A program made the translations under genes and the position numbers. 64,000 nt of DNA. Origin: Trochalopteron elliotii (taxonomy: Eukaryota; Chordata; Aves; Passeriformes; Leiothrichidae). Each line of letters begins with the position of its first letter. Position 1 is the stretch's first letter. A model generated the notes under the pieces. The model ran no database searches, was not told the origin of the DNA, and saw nothing but the letters and a program-made list of their open reading frames with translations. Below are positions 1 to 12,800 of this stretch, one piece after another. The stretch spans positions 341,783 through 405,782 of the forward strand of contig JANPWX010000477.1 in NCBI GenBank assembly GCA_024734555.1, given 5' to 3'.

Positions 1-2330
1 CTGGTTCCTCAAATATAAGTATTGACAGTTGGAGACTCTTCAAAATGTTGGGGTATTTTTTTTCCAGTTGTTTTCTGCCACAGAGTTTAATAAATCATCA
101 GTGTTCATCACTGTTTATTTTGTGCAAAATTCTTGACATTAACCTGTTGGTGTGACTATTCAACAACCAGCGTATCCATACAGCCTTGAGCTCCATTTTT
201 AATGATGCAGCAATGACAAATGTACACTTAGTATAGAATATATTAAATTACTGAAAATACTTATTTTCAGTACCTCACATCTCAAATATTCTGAGTTTTC
301 TGTCTTAAGCTGAATCCTGGAAAGCAGCAACTGATCATGGAGCCCAAGCCTGCAGGTGTGATGTTGTAGCTGGCACAGATGTTGGGCTGCCTTGCATGAC
401 AGGGTAGACAGGCAGTTTGGGGGAAAAAGGTTTGCCAGGTCTGAGATAAAAATAGATAATAACTGGAATATGTCAATACTGGATTGGATGAAATGAAAAT
501 TCAGGATTGAATAAAAAAATCTCTTTGCTATTGGTGGATTTTACAAAGACATTTTTTACAATCTTCTAAAATCAGCCCAAGTTCTATTGCCAGGCAGTGA
601 CTGCATTGTCCAAGGAGGGTGAATGGTTTTCATCATTAACCCCAAGTTCCAGACAATATGTACTTTTCAACCCACATATTTAGCATTAAAAAGGAAGACA
701 GCCTCTGAATGAATTATGCTTTCAGTAAGAACTTGGAAAGGCCAACTGAAAAGAAAAAGGAAAGAAAATAAAAGAATTCTTTCAAGTCACTGAACATTAC
801 TTTGTTTCCTTTTCCTTTGTGCCAGTAGTATTCCCTTCAGAAATTCCCAATGGACATGTGATTTGAAGGCACAGTCTGCCTCTTGGCTGCAAGTTAATTC
901 ATGGGATACACCCAGACTGACCCAGGGATGGGATAAAAGGAAATTTTCCATTCCATTACCCTTTATCCTGGCTCTTGAAAAGGTAGCACTGTTGACAATG
1001 TGCCAAATGTAGCACATAATGGGCCTTATGAATCACAGTCATTGTTCCTTGGGCGTGGAGGCTCAGTACAGAGGTTTTTGTATATATTAACTACCTCAGT
1101 GATTCAGGTCTTAATCAGGAAGGAAAAGACTTGAATGGTCACTTGGATGTGTGTCTTTTCTTGTACATATGAGATTTTGCAGATTCTTCAAGAACTGAAG
1201 GTGTTGTACGTGGTAGGTGATCCAGCTGTGGTAGATCCAGTTCTCTCCTGGCAAAGCCAATGAGAAATTAACATTGATCTCAAAACGAGCAAAGAGGAAA
1301 ACAGGGAGGAACTCAGGACAAGCATTTCACCATGGCCATCTGTACTCAGAACTGGTGAGGGAGCACCTTGAGTACTTTGGCCAGCCCTTGGCGTCTCAGA
1401 AAGACATTGAGGGGCCAGAGTGAGTCCAGGGAAGGGAGATGAAGCTGGGGAAGGGTCTGGAGCACAAGTGGTCAGGTAGTGTAGACTTTATGTTTCAATA
1501 CTTTGTTTTAATATCATAGATCTGTTCAGATTGTGCCAGCTGACTTCTGCAGTAGAGAGTGGTCTCTAACACTATTTAATCCTTGCACAGATGAAGAGTT
1601 TCTGCTCAAAAAATTGGGCACTGGATGTTATTTTTCTCTCCCATGTCTTCTGTGACTATTCACAATGCCTATACATGGAACTATATACATATATAAAGTA
1701 TAAATCTTCATCAACAAGCCTTTGTGTGGAACAGGAAGGGATTTTTACATTATCAAGCAAGGCTCTTTCTATTTTCAATTCCCGCTGAAAAATTTTGGTC
1801 ATGACTAAAAGGCAAAAGACAAAACCACAAAGACTTTCATAAGTGCTGCATTCTATTGTAGGAAAAATTAAAAAGAATGAAGAAACCAGAATCTCACACG
1901 ATCGTGTTCTTGAATATTCAATATATGTGACCATGAAAGCTCTACTACATTTCTGACATTCCAGTTTTAATTGAATCGAGACCAGCTAATTGGCATCAAC
2001 AAACTATGGTATATCCAACAAATAATATCTCAATGATAATAAACATAGAATAATTCCAAGTTATAACAGAGATTTCCTATACTCTGTTTTGTTGTTGTAC
2101 AAAAAGTGCTTTTTAGGACTTGAGTGTTCCGAGATCTCTTGCAGTGGATCCATTGACTTACAGGCCACGTGGTAAGGGAAAGAGAGCTCCAAACCCCTAG
2201 CAGAGGAGTTCTCTCCTTCATGGCACAAGAGTCTGAGGAGAGAAATCCAATAAATTGTCAGAGTAGGTTAATGCACAAGCTGTACGTGTGTAGCTAGTTC
2301 TTTATTTTCAGCTGCGTTAGCTTTGGAGAC
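1..2330. other. Intergenic sequence with nothing recognised
   Basis: Both strands were read for coding, RNA and repeat signals. Only short chance frames (under 100 codons) with no family resemblance are present, and no CR1 motif is visible before about 2331. If the PTCHD4 assignment at 31742-33375 is right, this lies roughly 30 kb downstream of that gene. Confidence 0.6.
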
Positions 2331-2695
2331 CACAGAGTCACACAGAATCACAGAATCACAGAATCACAGAATCTTTTAAGTTGGAGAAGACCTTCAAGAT
2401 CATGTTCAACCTTTGACTGGTCACCATCTTGTCAACTTAGTGCCACATCCAGTCATTTCTTGAACACCTCCAGGGATGGTGACTCTACCACTTCCTTGGG
2501 GAGTCCTTTCCAGTGTTAAACAACATTTTACACAAAGAAATTCCTCCTGATGTCCATCCTGACACTCCCCTGGCACAGCTTGAGGCCGTGTCCTCTCATT
2601 CTGTCACTTTTTGCTTGGGACAAGAGACCAAGCCCCCAGCTGGCTAAGCCCTCCTTGGAGGGAGCTGTAGAGAGCAATAAGGTGGAAGTCAGGTA
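2331..2695 (-). mobile_element. CR1 LINE 3' fragment with terminal octamer repeat
   Basis: The + strand shows the reverse complement of a CR1 3' end. Several copies of CACAGAAT-type repeats (2331-2373) are followed by 'aagttggagaagaccttcaagatcat'-like sequence. Then come the standard CR1 blocks: 'cctccagggatggtgactc', 'aaagaaattcctcctgatgtccatcctga' and 'gaggccgtgtcctct' (near 2583). The element is therefore sense on the minus strand and 5'-truncated, as is usual for CR1. It carries no coding sequence. The junction with the next CR1 piece near 2695-2710 is approximate. Confidence 0.9.
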
Positions 2696-2699
2696 GTCC

Positions 2700-3160
2700 A
2701 AAACTCAAATAGGGCTGTCTTCAAGACAGTTCTATGTCCAGTTGAGCTTGAGTGCCTCCAAAAATAGCAATTCCATGACTTCCCTGAGCAACCTGTTTCC
2801 ATATTTGACTACCCTTATAGTGAAACCATTTTTACCCTGGATCTCAACAAAATTTCCTTTGTAGTGTTTTATGCCCACTGTCACTCACTGTCACTTGTCT
2901 CATTTTACTTCTCTGGAAAGTCAGGCTTTATCTAAATTCCTTAATCCAAATAATCTGTGGAAGTCTCCTGTGACACCTGCCATGTAATTTTCTTTATGAT
3001 GATCTCAATAAACCCCACTCCCTCAGTTTATCTGTGTATGTAAAATTCATCTCTGGTCCCCTGAACATCTCAGTGACATTCAGCTGGAATCTCCCCAGTT
3101 TGGCAATGTCCTTATTGTACTGGAAGGGGAGATATATAATTCCGTACTACACAATAAAAT
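2700..3160 (-). mobile_element. Older CR1 LINE fragment, adjacent to the previous one
   Basis: Diverged blocks match the CR1 3' region in reverse complement. 'gtccagttgagcttgagtgcctcc', 'gagcaacctgtttcca' and 'actacccttatagtgaaa' are followed near 3110-3160 by 'aatgtccttattgtactgg', the CR1 segment normally reading 'atgtcc..cttgtactggggagccc'. This copy has drifted more than its neighbour and comes from a different part of the consensus. The two are probably separate insertions, with the younger one landing beside or in the older. Confidence 0.75.
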
Positions 3161-4110
3161 TTGGACAAAATGCAGGACATTTTTATCCCTTATCTTGCTG
3201 GAAGCCTGAGCCTTTGTTATATCCACCACAGTGTGCAGCCATAAAACTCTCATGGTGCAAGTGGTTCAGGCAATGGGCTCTGTTACTACAAAGAGAAAAA
3301 TATGAAAATATTTTTCAGAGTTTGGGCTGCTGCAGAATGTTAGCAATTTAATCCCATGTTATGAAAGGTATGCACAATTTTTTTTCATGTGAAGAGAAAA
3401 CTTGTGAAATTTAGTTTGGGGTGATTTTTATGAAAAAGCAATAGGCAAAAAAGGAATAGGTAAAAAAAAAGTTGCAAAAATAAAACAGTAGGTAAATAGG
3501 TAAAATTGCTCTGGTTTATCAACTGTGTTGCTCTACATATTGGAGCAGAATGAAAATAATGTGTTAGTGAAAAAAAAGGCAACAATCTGGAAAGAAGGTT
3601 CATCTTCAGAGAGAAAAAATAGAATAAGAGAAAAAATTGGCACCTAGATAAACAATAGAAACAATGAAATGATGGTGTTGAGATAATTCCTTCTCCTTAA
3701 TGTGAAGCCATTTTCAAGGTGGCATCATGGATAGTATGGGAGAAGTCAGGGAGAAGTGGTGTTTTCCATGCTAAATTATTCTTTTTGTAAACACTTAACA
3801 TAAAATATTGTTGGTTGATTTACCAGTCACCTTCACACTTCACTACTTGAGAATGTTTTGTTTGTGCTTAACAAAGGCAAAGAGCTCTCTGCTATTTGGG
3901 CTGCCTGCTTTAAATGTAAATATGAAGACATATGTTTGCTTTTGGTTTTGACCTTTCTTGGTGGCTTCTGCAGCTGATGAATCTGAAATGACAAGAGGCT
4001 CTCTTCCCAGCTGATATTTCTGATAAAATTTTGGTTAATTGTAAAACATGAAGGAAAACAGAGGAGCTGGCTATAAAATTGCTGTACTCAATAACCTCAG
4101 TATGGGCCAT

Positions 4111-4118
4111 TGACGTCA
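4111..4118. promoter_or_regulatory. Consensus CRE palindrome TGACGTCA
   Basis: The full 8-bp palindromic cAMP-response element (the CREB/ATF consensus) occurs once here. CTATAAAA lies about 40 bp to its left, which is the wrong side and orientation for a simple minus-strand promoter. No exon or CpG-rich sequence is nearby. The site is real as a sequence match, but its function is unsupported. Confidence 0.2.
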
Positions 4119-7100
4119 AAAGAGGATGATCAATTCCTGGAACAAAGATTTAAAGACCCACTAGAGAAGAATCTCAATTTTTAAGAGAGCAGAAAGCTAT
4201 TTCTTACTAACTCAGGACTGTTCTATATATACCAGGAGGAGAGTGCATATCTTGATTAGAAATTCATATTTATACATAATGCAGAGCAGAAAAATGTGGA
4301 TTTTAGGGTCCTTTGGAGATCCCAGAGAATTTAGTCATCACAGCAAAACTGTGCTGAGCAATCTCATTGAACCAGTTTTTCCTTTGCAACCCTTATTACT
4401 GAAGGCAGTGTGATTTGGTGTGCTGAAAACAAATGCTCTGTATCAATTTTCCTTACATTTACTAATGCTGACACTAATAAATGCAGACCACAGAGTACTG
4501 TATGAGAAGAGGATCCCAGTTTTGAAGAACATACATTTCCATCAGTGTCTCAGCTGGCATGGGAGTCTGGGCAGTGGCTCCATCCCTCTGCTTGCCCCCT
4601 TGGCCTCGTGTCCAATGCAGGTTACAGATGTGGGATTGCAACCACTGCAAAGTCCTTCCTCACTTACCATGATGCAAAGTGACTGACTTACAAGACTTCA
4701 AATGATTCAGATATGATTCTGATTTGGTATTTTCCCAGTTCACTGGACTTAAGACCAACTTAGGGAATTCATCAAACCAAAATTTGCGTGGGGAAATCAT
4801 CTCCTTTCAGACGCCTGCCTGAGTGTTTATGGAGTTGTTCCAGAGTTTAACTTCACATCAGCCATGGCACAGCTGCCTGAGGAAAGAATCCATCCAACCT
4901 TTGAGAACTTCTGTTTCCCACAGACAGAAGTCTGCTGGTTACAGTCACTGTGCAGATCCCATTAAACATTCTCACATTTATTCACAAATAATCAAAGAAA
5001 ATCTGTGGGCTCTTTGCAAAACAGTGATCTGTTTGGGGTGAAAGCAAAGGTAAGAACATCAAACAGACAACATAAGAAGTACCAGATCTTAAGTGCTACA
5101 AAAATGGCTGAAATAATGCTCATTTTCTAACATTATCTCATATTTTAAGGCTGCTGTAATTATCTTGTAGGTATTCATTTGGAAAGATGTCAGTAAACTG
5201 ATCTTGAGCATTGCAGCTGCTATAAACTGTGGCCCAGAGAATGTTCTGTGACCACTGTTTAGTGCTACTTTTACAGAGATAAGGGGTAGTACATGTTCCA
5301 AAGTGGGGTTAATGGACATTTGTGTCTGCTAAGAGCTGCCTTTCACATGAGGCTGATCCTATGTATTTCAAAGATGAAGTAAACACAAGGAGAGAGAGGA
5401 AAGAAAAGTGGAACAGAAAATAGACAATGGGATTAACCTTTCTCTGAAATGCCAAAAATGACAGCATGTCCAAGACTCCTAAAATAAACAGATCTTTCTG
5501 AAAATTGCATTTCTGCCTCAGGAGCCACAGGAGTGAATTTTCTCTCCCTGTGATAGGGAAAAAAGGAATAGGAATTTGAGGGTTTTTTTTATTAACATGA
5601 TCCCATTGGAAGGTTACGTTTCTGACATGGGTTGTCAGTGACTGATTTCAGGGTAACAAAAGAGAAATCTGCACCACAAGGACAACAAGATTGTGACTGA
5701 AATCAAGTAGTGGCAATTTTAACACCCTGGAATAGGATTTTTTTTTCAGATGATTTATGGTCTGTGGAATTTCTGCTCTCAGCAGTACCTTGTGGACCAT
5801 AGTGATCTTCAAAGAGGAAGCGAGTTATTACAAGGATAAAAAGATTGGCAAGAGAAATTCTAATAAATAAGAAGAAAAAACCCCTTGCCTTTGTCGGGGG
5901 TTTTGACCCTTGCCTTCCAGACATTTAATTTGTACCTTGTGGATATTCACTCTTTCTTGATGGCATTGACAAGTCCCTCCCACAGTAAATCTTATGTGGC
6001 ACATCTGTGTTTTCAATAGGACTTGATAAGGAATTTCACCACACTCATGAAAATCCTGAGCTTGGATTTATCCCATCTCTTATGGAGTAAAATATGAAGC
6101 ACAAACCTCAGCTCTTGTTTCTCTGGGCAATTGGTGGAAGGAGATAAGGGCAGGATAATCTGCCATGCACCAATGTAGCAGTGATATAATCCCCTGGCAC
6201 AGCTCTGCTGCTTTCAGAACATCAGGCACATGCATCAGAAAATGAGTAGGCTAAATTTGAAATTAATGCCAGGTCAATAATTTAGAGAGATGGCTCTTTT
6301 CTGTGTTTTATCCACATGCACTGACAACCACTTCCAGTGCAGGGCAGTGGGAATGGATGTGCACAGAGCAAGGAAATGCATTGTCACAGCACTTTGCAAA
6401 TGCAGCTCAACAATTTTATTTCACATGACTGTCCCCCAAAGACAGAAAATACATGCACACTTATTTTCTTTATTTGACAAATCTTTAATTAGAAAATCAG
6501 TCTTTTCTTTATTACAAAATTTCACAGGCTGATAAATCTTGATAGATTATAGAGAGAATATTTTTTTTCATGAACCTAATATAAAAGTTAAAATAAATAA
6601 CAGCATTCATCAGATTATCTCTCCCACCCTCCCACTATGTTCCCAATTACAAAAAAATGTATAGTCATCAATTTTTATTTAAAAACCATAGATGTATATT
6701 GCAGCCTTTCATGACTTGAAGGGATGATATTAATATTTGATGATTTATTAATCATTTTCTGTGGCTGAATGGCAGTAGTGGAAACACAGCAGGCTTAGAT
6801 CTTAACCCATACATGGAATTTTAATGTTCTAAACTCAGCAAAACAACAACCTGCAGGGGAGCACACAGTGAACTCGATGATTATAACACTGTCATTTTAA
6901 AAAGAAAACTCTGAGTGTTAATTAGCATGAAAACACGGAATCGATTACACAGTTGAGCTTGCAGTTTTATATTACAGATTTGGCACAGGGGTGCTGTTAA
7001 CATGGTGCTGGTGTGCTGTGCTGCCTGTGAGGTGTGGGCATGCCCATGGATCAGGATGCTCCAGGTGGATTCAAACAGGATTGACACACAGAGACTTTGA

Positions 7101-9279
7101 CTAAAGGTGGAAGACCATGACCTGGACAATTTACAGAACTGCATCAAATTATGTGACCACTACTGAGCTCACCCATGCTCTGACATGCAAGGGCACTTGG
7201 AAACAGCCCGAAGTTTGTTCACTGCATGTTTACAAAGCAGCTGTTTCCCTGGGAAGAAGGACCCAAGTGGTGGAATGAAATCCTGTATGAAAAATGAATA
7301 TACAGTATCTACATTGCCTTGTGTCCCTCATTAAAATGAGGAACAGTTTATCATTCATATCTAATTAATAGAACAGAGTCTAAAGTCTGGGATTTTGTAT
7401 CTATTTTGCATAGTCCATTTAATACCCCGTATTTTCTCGCTTGCAGGATTAGAATCTAAGAGAAACAGTTAAATAAATACACAGTAATTTACATAATGTC
7501 ACAGTTTATTTAAAGCATTTTGAAGCTGAAACGATGAAAAGAGGACTGGGTAAATTACTTGGCAAACTGCACGTAATTTATTACTACACTGAGCAAGTAT
7601 ATTGCACTGTCTAAAATAGTCACTGTTAAATTACCAACTTTTAGACACTGTCTAGATAATTTTCCATGATTTTACCCGCCCCCCCACTCCAGGCTACAAA
7701 TACATACAGTTTTAAGTCTAGATTTTAATGGAAGCCCTACTGAAAATAATTATTTCTTGTCATCCCAAGGCTGGGATCAACAATGCACATAGCAGTGATG
7801 CAGCTCTTCTTGGTAGGCACCTCATTGCTGATTCCCCTGTACATATCCAGATCCTGATCATATCCAGATCTCTTCTGAGGTGCATTTGTCAACACGTTCT
7901 CAAACAGGCTTGTTGTAAAGCCCATTCATGGTCATAAAAATACTCTTGTTTCTAGGCTTCAGACAAGTCTCAGGATGTGCCTTACTTGATGTTTGTAGTT
8001 TTCCTGTTATTCCCTGGGAATTAGTTGGCTGATATTTGGCTGTGCCCATTGTTCCAGCTGTTGGCTGCCACCAGAGGAAGTTTACTCCAAAAGAAATCCC
8101 TTCAGATCTGCACTCACCTCACCTCCTCTCTGTATCTATGCATGAACTAGAACATCTGGTAATTCATCTGTTCATGAACTAGAACCCCCAAGCTTCCTTC
8201 CTCTTCAACAGAAAGAAGTAGGTATTTTTAGGGCACAATTCATTTTTCCTGGATTTTTTTTTTCACCTTTGTTATGACACAATGGATTGTACCCAGAAAA
8301 TGCCTGCTTCTATCTTTTGTCCAAACATGGACTCTAGAAATGTCCCTATTTTTGCCAGAAAAATCCCAGGCTCTCTTGCTGGAGTCTTGGTTCATGCTTA
8401 CATGCTTGGTTTGGAAGTTTTAAAGCAGTCATCATTTACTTGCCAGCACTGATCAAGGTCAGACAAAGTTTAACTGCAGAAGCCATGAGGTTGCTTATCT
8501 CAAGCATAATGAAAAGTCTGATTTTGACACTTTGTGGGAAACTGCCACCTTGAAATTGCACAGAGGTTCCTAACCATGTGTTTTGCTGGAGGATGAATTT
8601 GTCTTAGTTAAGAAAACACAGTTGGATCAGAGCTTCTATCAAAAAAATTAGAAAGGAATTGGGTTATTTTTATTTTTTTCGTCACTTATCATCATCAAAA
8701 GAATCATCGTTATGATGTGCAGGTGGTTTGGCTGAACACATGGATGCATTTCAGGCTCTTCCACATGTTTCAAAATGCTGAAGGTTTCATAACTGCAAGC
8801 ACTGTATACAAAGAAAATTTTACATATTCAAACTTCTGATGTTAATGGGACTGAAGTTTTGACTTCGTTGAACTGGTGCTCAATTTCAAACATGAAATTA
8901 AGGTCAGAAGGTAACTTTGTGTAGCAAATGAAATATGGTCTCCCTTCCTAATTTCTGTCCTGAAATTCAAAAACAACAAGGAAAGATGAAAATGAAACAG
9001 CTCAGAAAGCATGGCATTATCTCCTCTTTGTCCTGAAAATATTATTAATAACTGAATGGATCCTGGGAAAGATTTGGACTAAAAATAAAAGATTGATGTT
9101 ACCCTGGGTATTATTTTAGCATCTGTTCTTGTATTACTGCTCAGTCCATCCATCTCTGTATAAAAAGGCTGCATTCATTTATGTTCTAGTCAAGTTATAC
9201 CAACAATTTTGAAAACTGCCTTCTCTTATCCCCCTATAAACAGATGCAAAACCCTGCAGAAGTCAAAGGGAGCATTTCT

Positions 9280-9307
9280 GATTGTTCCACGAGGCTGTGG
9301 AACAATC
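9280..9307. repeat. Short perfect inverted repeat (11-bp arms, 6-nt loop)
   Basis: 'gattgttccac' at 9280-9290 is the exact reverse complement of 'gtggaacaatc' at 9297-9307, separated by 'gaggct'. It would fold into a compact hairpin on either strand. It is outside any recognised repeat, and no role is claimed. Confidence 0.7.
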
Positions 9308-9789
9308 CTCAGTGCAAAGAAGTGAAATAGAGGATGAGCCCCAGTGGAAGCCTCTGTACAAAAGGACTCAAATCTCAAAAGTGCCACGTAAAAAATCCTC
9401 TCAGATTTTGCAGGACTCAAAATGTTTGGTGCTCATCCGCTGTGGTGAAGGCTGTGGCACACAGCAGGCAAAGAGTGTCTCAAACAGCTCTTCAGCAAAT
9501 ACCAGACACACTGCCCCTAGTAGAGCATAATCTAAATGGTTTCACTAAAATGCTGGACAATTTAATGCTCAGTGGTAACTTATATTGGGAAATGTTGGAG
9601 CACAGAAACAGAAAGTGAGGAATTTTCTGTTTTAAATGGACACGAGACATCACCCATTGCAATGCATGTGCTGAGAAAGCAGAACTTTTTGCTGATTCAT
9701 ACTGTAAATTTTCATCCTCAATGACCATGAACTAAACTATGGGTCATGAGCAAGTAAAACTTATCATTTGATTACAAACAACTTTTAAA

Positions 9790-9821
9790 ATATATATATA
9801 CATATATATATACACACACAT
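9790..9821. repeat. AT/AC compound microsatellite
   Basis: A run of TA dinucleotides with one C interruption passes into (AC)n, ending 'tacacacacataaa'. It is about 32 bp of simple sequence and likely length-polymorphic. Confidence 0.9.
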
Positions 9822-12800
9822 AAATTAATCATTTATTTACATTTGGCAATAAAACATAAGGTTGCTCATCCATTATTTATCCCTGCAGTGGGAAAAAAGA
9901 ATGGGGATGCAAAATTTCACTGAAATTTTCTTGCTTGTGCTGTACAACATTTTGTTCTGAACTAAAATCCCTGGAGTCCCTTCTCCCTTAAATTTTGATG
10001 CAGAGCAATAAGCAAAACTTCTGCACAGATGGGAAGACACATGGTGCTCCTTGCCCAGGCTTTCAAGCAGAGAAGAAATGGCATCTTGCTCCTTTACATT
10101 TGCTGTATTTTTGGATGTTCTTTGCTATATTTTTGTTGAGAATAATGCAATTTCACTTGCCACAAGAGAAAATCTAAGATAATTATGAAAGTAAGAGGAA
10201 GATGTGAGGGCTGCATTCCTGCTTATATTTGGCACAATAAATCCATTGCTCTTAAGTCCAAAGCTGTTACATTTTACCAATAGCTGAGTAATATCACATA
10301 GGTGTGATAGAGCAGGAATTTTCATAGGCAGCTATTACCAGGACTTTCTCATTAGTTTTTTGACCTAAATCTGTGTGGTTTTTTCCACTTCTCCTCCCAA
10401 GAGCTGTAGCTGCCTTGGTGCAATCTTTGAGTATTTTTGTTTTAAGAGATCCGAGATATCAGAGCCCTGTGAGTTTTGCCCTGTCCTTGGGATGTGCTGT
10501 TTTATCAACACTTGCTTTTCTTACAAATGGCATGAAAAGTTGGGTTTTGGTATTGGTTTTGACTATTTAGTAATTATTATCATTTATTATTAATTTTATT
10601 CCCAAATCCTTAAAGAGATGGATTTATAAATTATTCATTTCATGTGTTTGAAATGAAATCAAGCATTTCAATATTTTTCCTGAAAATATTACATTTTGTT
10701 TGTTGAACTTAAATTCCTCAGTCCTTGTCCTTGGGACATAAAACTGTATTTCCCTGCCATTGCTTCACTGTCTCCTCTTAGGCATTAGAGTTTCAGCATC
10801 CTGACTTTCTTAAAGCTGGACTACCTCTCTTTCAATGCCAACACAATTCCCATGGGATTCATGCTCCCGTGGCCCCTTTCTCAGGGAGATTTATAGATCC
10901 CCCACCTTGGCAGCCCATGGGAGGAGTTATTTGGCTGTAGAGCCTGACCAACACATGGTGGAGAGATAGAACTTTGTACAACAGCTCCTCAAGGTACTGA
11001 AAATCATCAGCAACTGGGGTTTAACAAGCTGATACTGAGAACTCAACTTATGGCACATGATTTGGGAAATCTTACCAGCTCATGGGTAACAGCCTGGGGG
11101 GAGCAGAAACTCTACTGCTGCCTTGAGAGCTTGGCAAAACTCAACCAAGTTTTCCCACCTTTGGCTACTCAGTTGCTTGAATTTTTTTCAAAATTTACAT
11201 AGAGAAAACTTGATAGATTTTGTTGCTGAGTGCAATGGGATCCTAGAATGGCTTTGATTGGAAGGAACATGATAATAAATGTATCATACACAAAAACATT
11301 AACTCTCAGCACCTCTTTACACAAAGAATTGACTTTGACCATGTGCAAACACACACATAAAACATTTACATGCCCCTCTCAGGATAATAGATATCCACTC
11401 CGCCAGCAGGTAAATAACTGCATCCTTCTATGCAGGAAAAAAGTTTTCAACAGGTACCAAAGCAAACCTGCTTTGTCAAGGAGAAGCTTGTTTCAAAGTT
11501 GGGCGAAGTATTCATGTACTTACAGCCATGCAAAAGCTTTTACACAAAGGTAACACCATGGGCAAGGTGTAGGAGCAGAGGGATGTGCAGTCTGAGTGGC
11601 ACATGAATATCTTTCAGAGACATAATCTCTGACATGACAAGGTAGTTCCATGTGCTTCAGCACAGCTCCTTACAACACCTTCAAGAAGCTGTTCATGCAG
11701 ATTAACACATTAACAATGTCCTCTTATTCTGTTCTTATCTACCATATCTCCCTTCACCTCCTCAATACACTCTTCACTGTGTTATCTTGCATTTCACACT
11801 TTATCTCTCTCTCTCTTGTCAAGGAATTATGTTTCTAGGAACGTCAGTCTGTCAGCTACTAAGATGACATAAAAAGGAATTTCTGATATGCTGTTATCTA
11901 AAGCCTCAGATCTGGCTCCTCACACACTCTAGAAATTTTGAAATCTTTTGTTCCTATTGATCTTAGAGAAATTAATGGTGTCTGGACATAATAATCCAAG
12001 AGGAATACACTACATAGCAAGTTTTCTCTCCACTATTCCTGACAATACCGTGGATATATTTATTGTAGCATTGAATTTCTCAGACGCATGTGGTCTGCAC
12101 AGTCCACTTATTTTTCAAAGGTTTTAATTTAGAATGTTAATTACATCAGAGATGCCAGTAAAAAGATATTCTTGACAGTGGCCCTTGGTGTAAAAATATT
12201 TTGTCTCTTCTGTCTGCTTTATCTAATTAAAAAGTTCCATTTTGCTTTGCTCTACTTAAAGTTTATTGAGTTTTGGGTCACAGCGAAAAACTTGCTCCAC
12301 TTCTTGGCTTACTCAGCTATAAGGTACTCAGTGACTTGACAGTCTTTGTTCTGCTCTTATTTATGTGGTTTTCAGCTCCTGACTAAAAACATTCAGGTAC
12401 AGCTGTTCCCAATCCTCCAAACAGAAGGCAGAGGTACAAACCATATGAGGGCATGGTTTTATACCAAATCCCAAATGCTGTAGTGAGTGAAACCAAATCC
12501 CCAGGTCCAGATTGTGTCTACTTGGGAATGACCTAAAATGACAGAATGTGCATGAATAATTTCTCAGATAAGAAACTGCCATTCCAAGGTGTAATCCCAA
12601 GATTATGGCTCATGCTGAATGCTCTCAAGTCAGCAGTGAGATCTCTGGAACAATTCCAGATGACCTGAGACACATCAGGACAGTGCTGGCCACCTGCAGA
12701 ACAGGGAGGACGAGGGCAATGTACTGCCTCAGTATTAAAAACCTTTTGTCTGTACAGCTTCTCTGCTTCATTTACATCTGTGCATTGTCCCTTGCCTCTC

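Noticed and set aside
7036..7045. GGGCATGCCC as a p53 response element for PTCHD4
   Set aside because: It fits one p53 half-site, but no second half-site is adjacent and it is about 25 kb downstream of the gene. Single half-sites are common.
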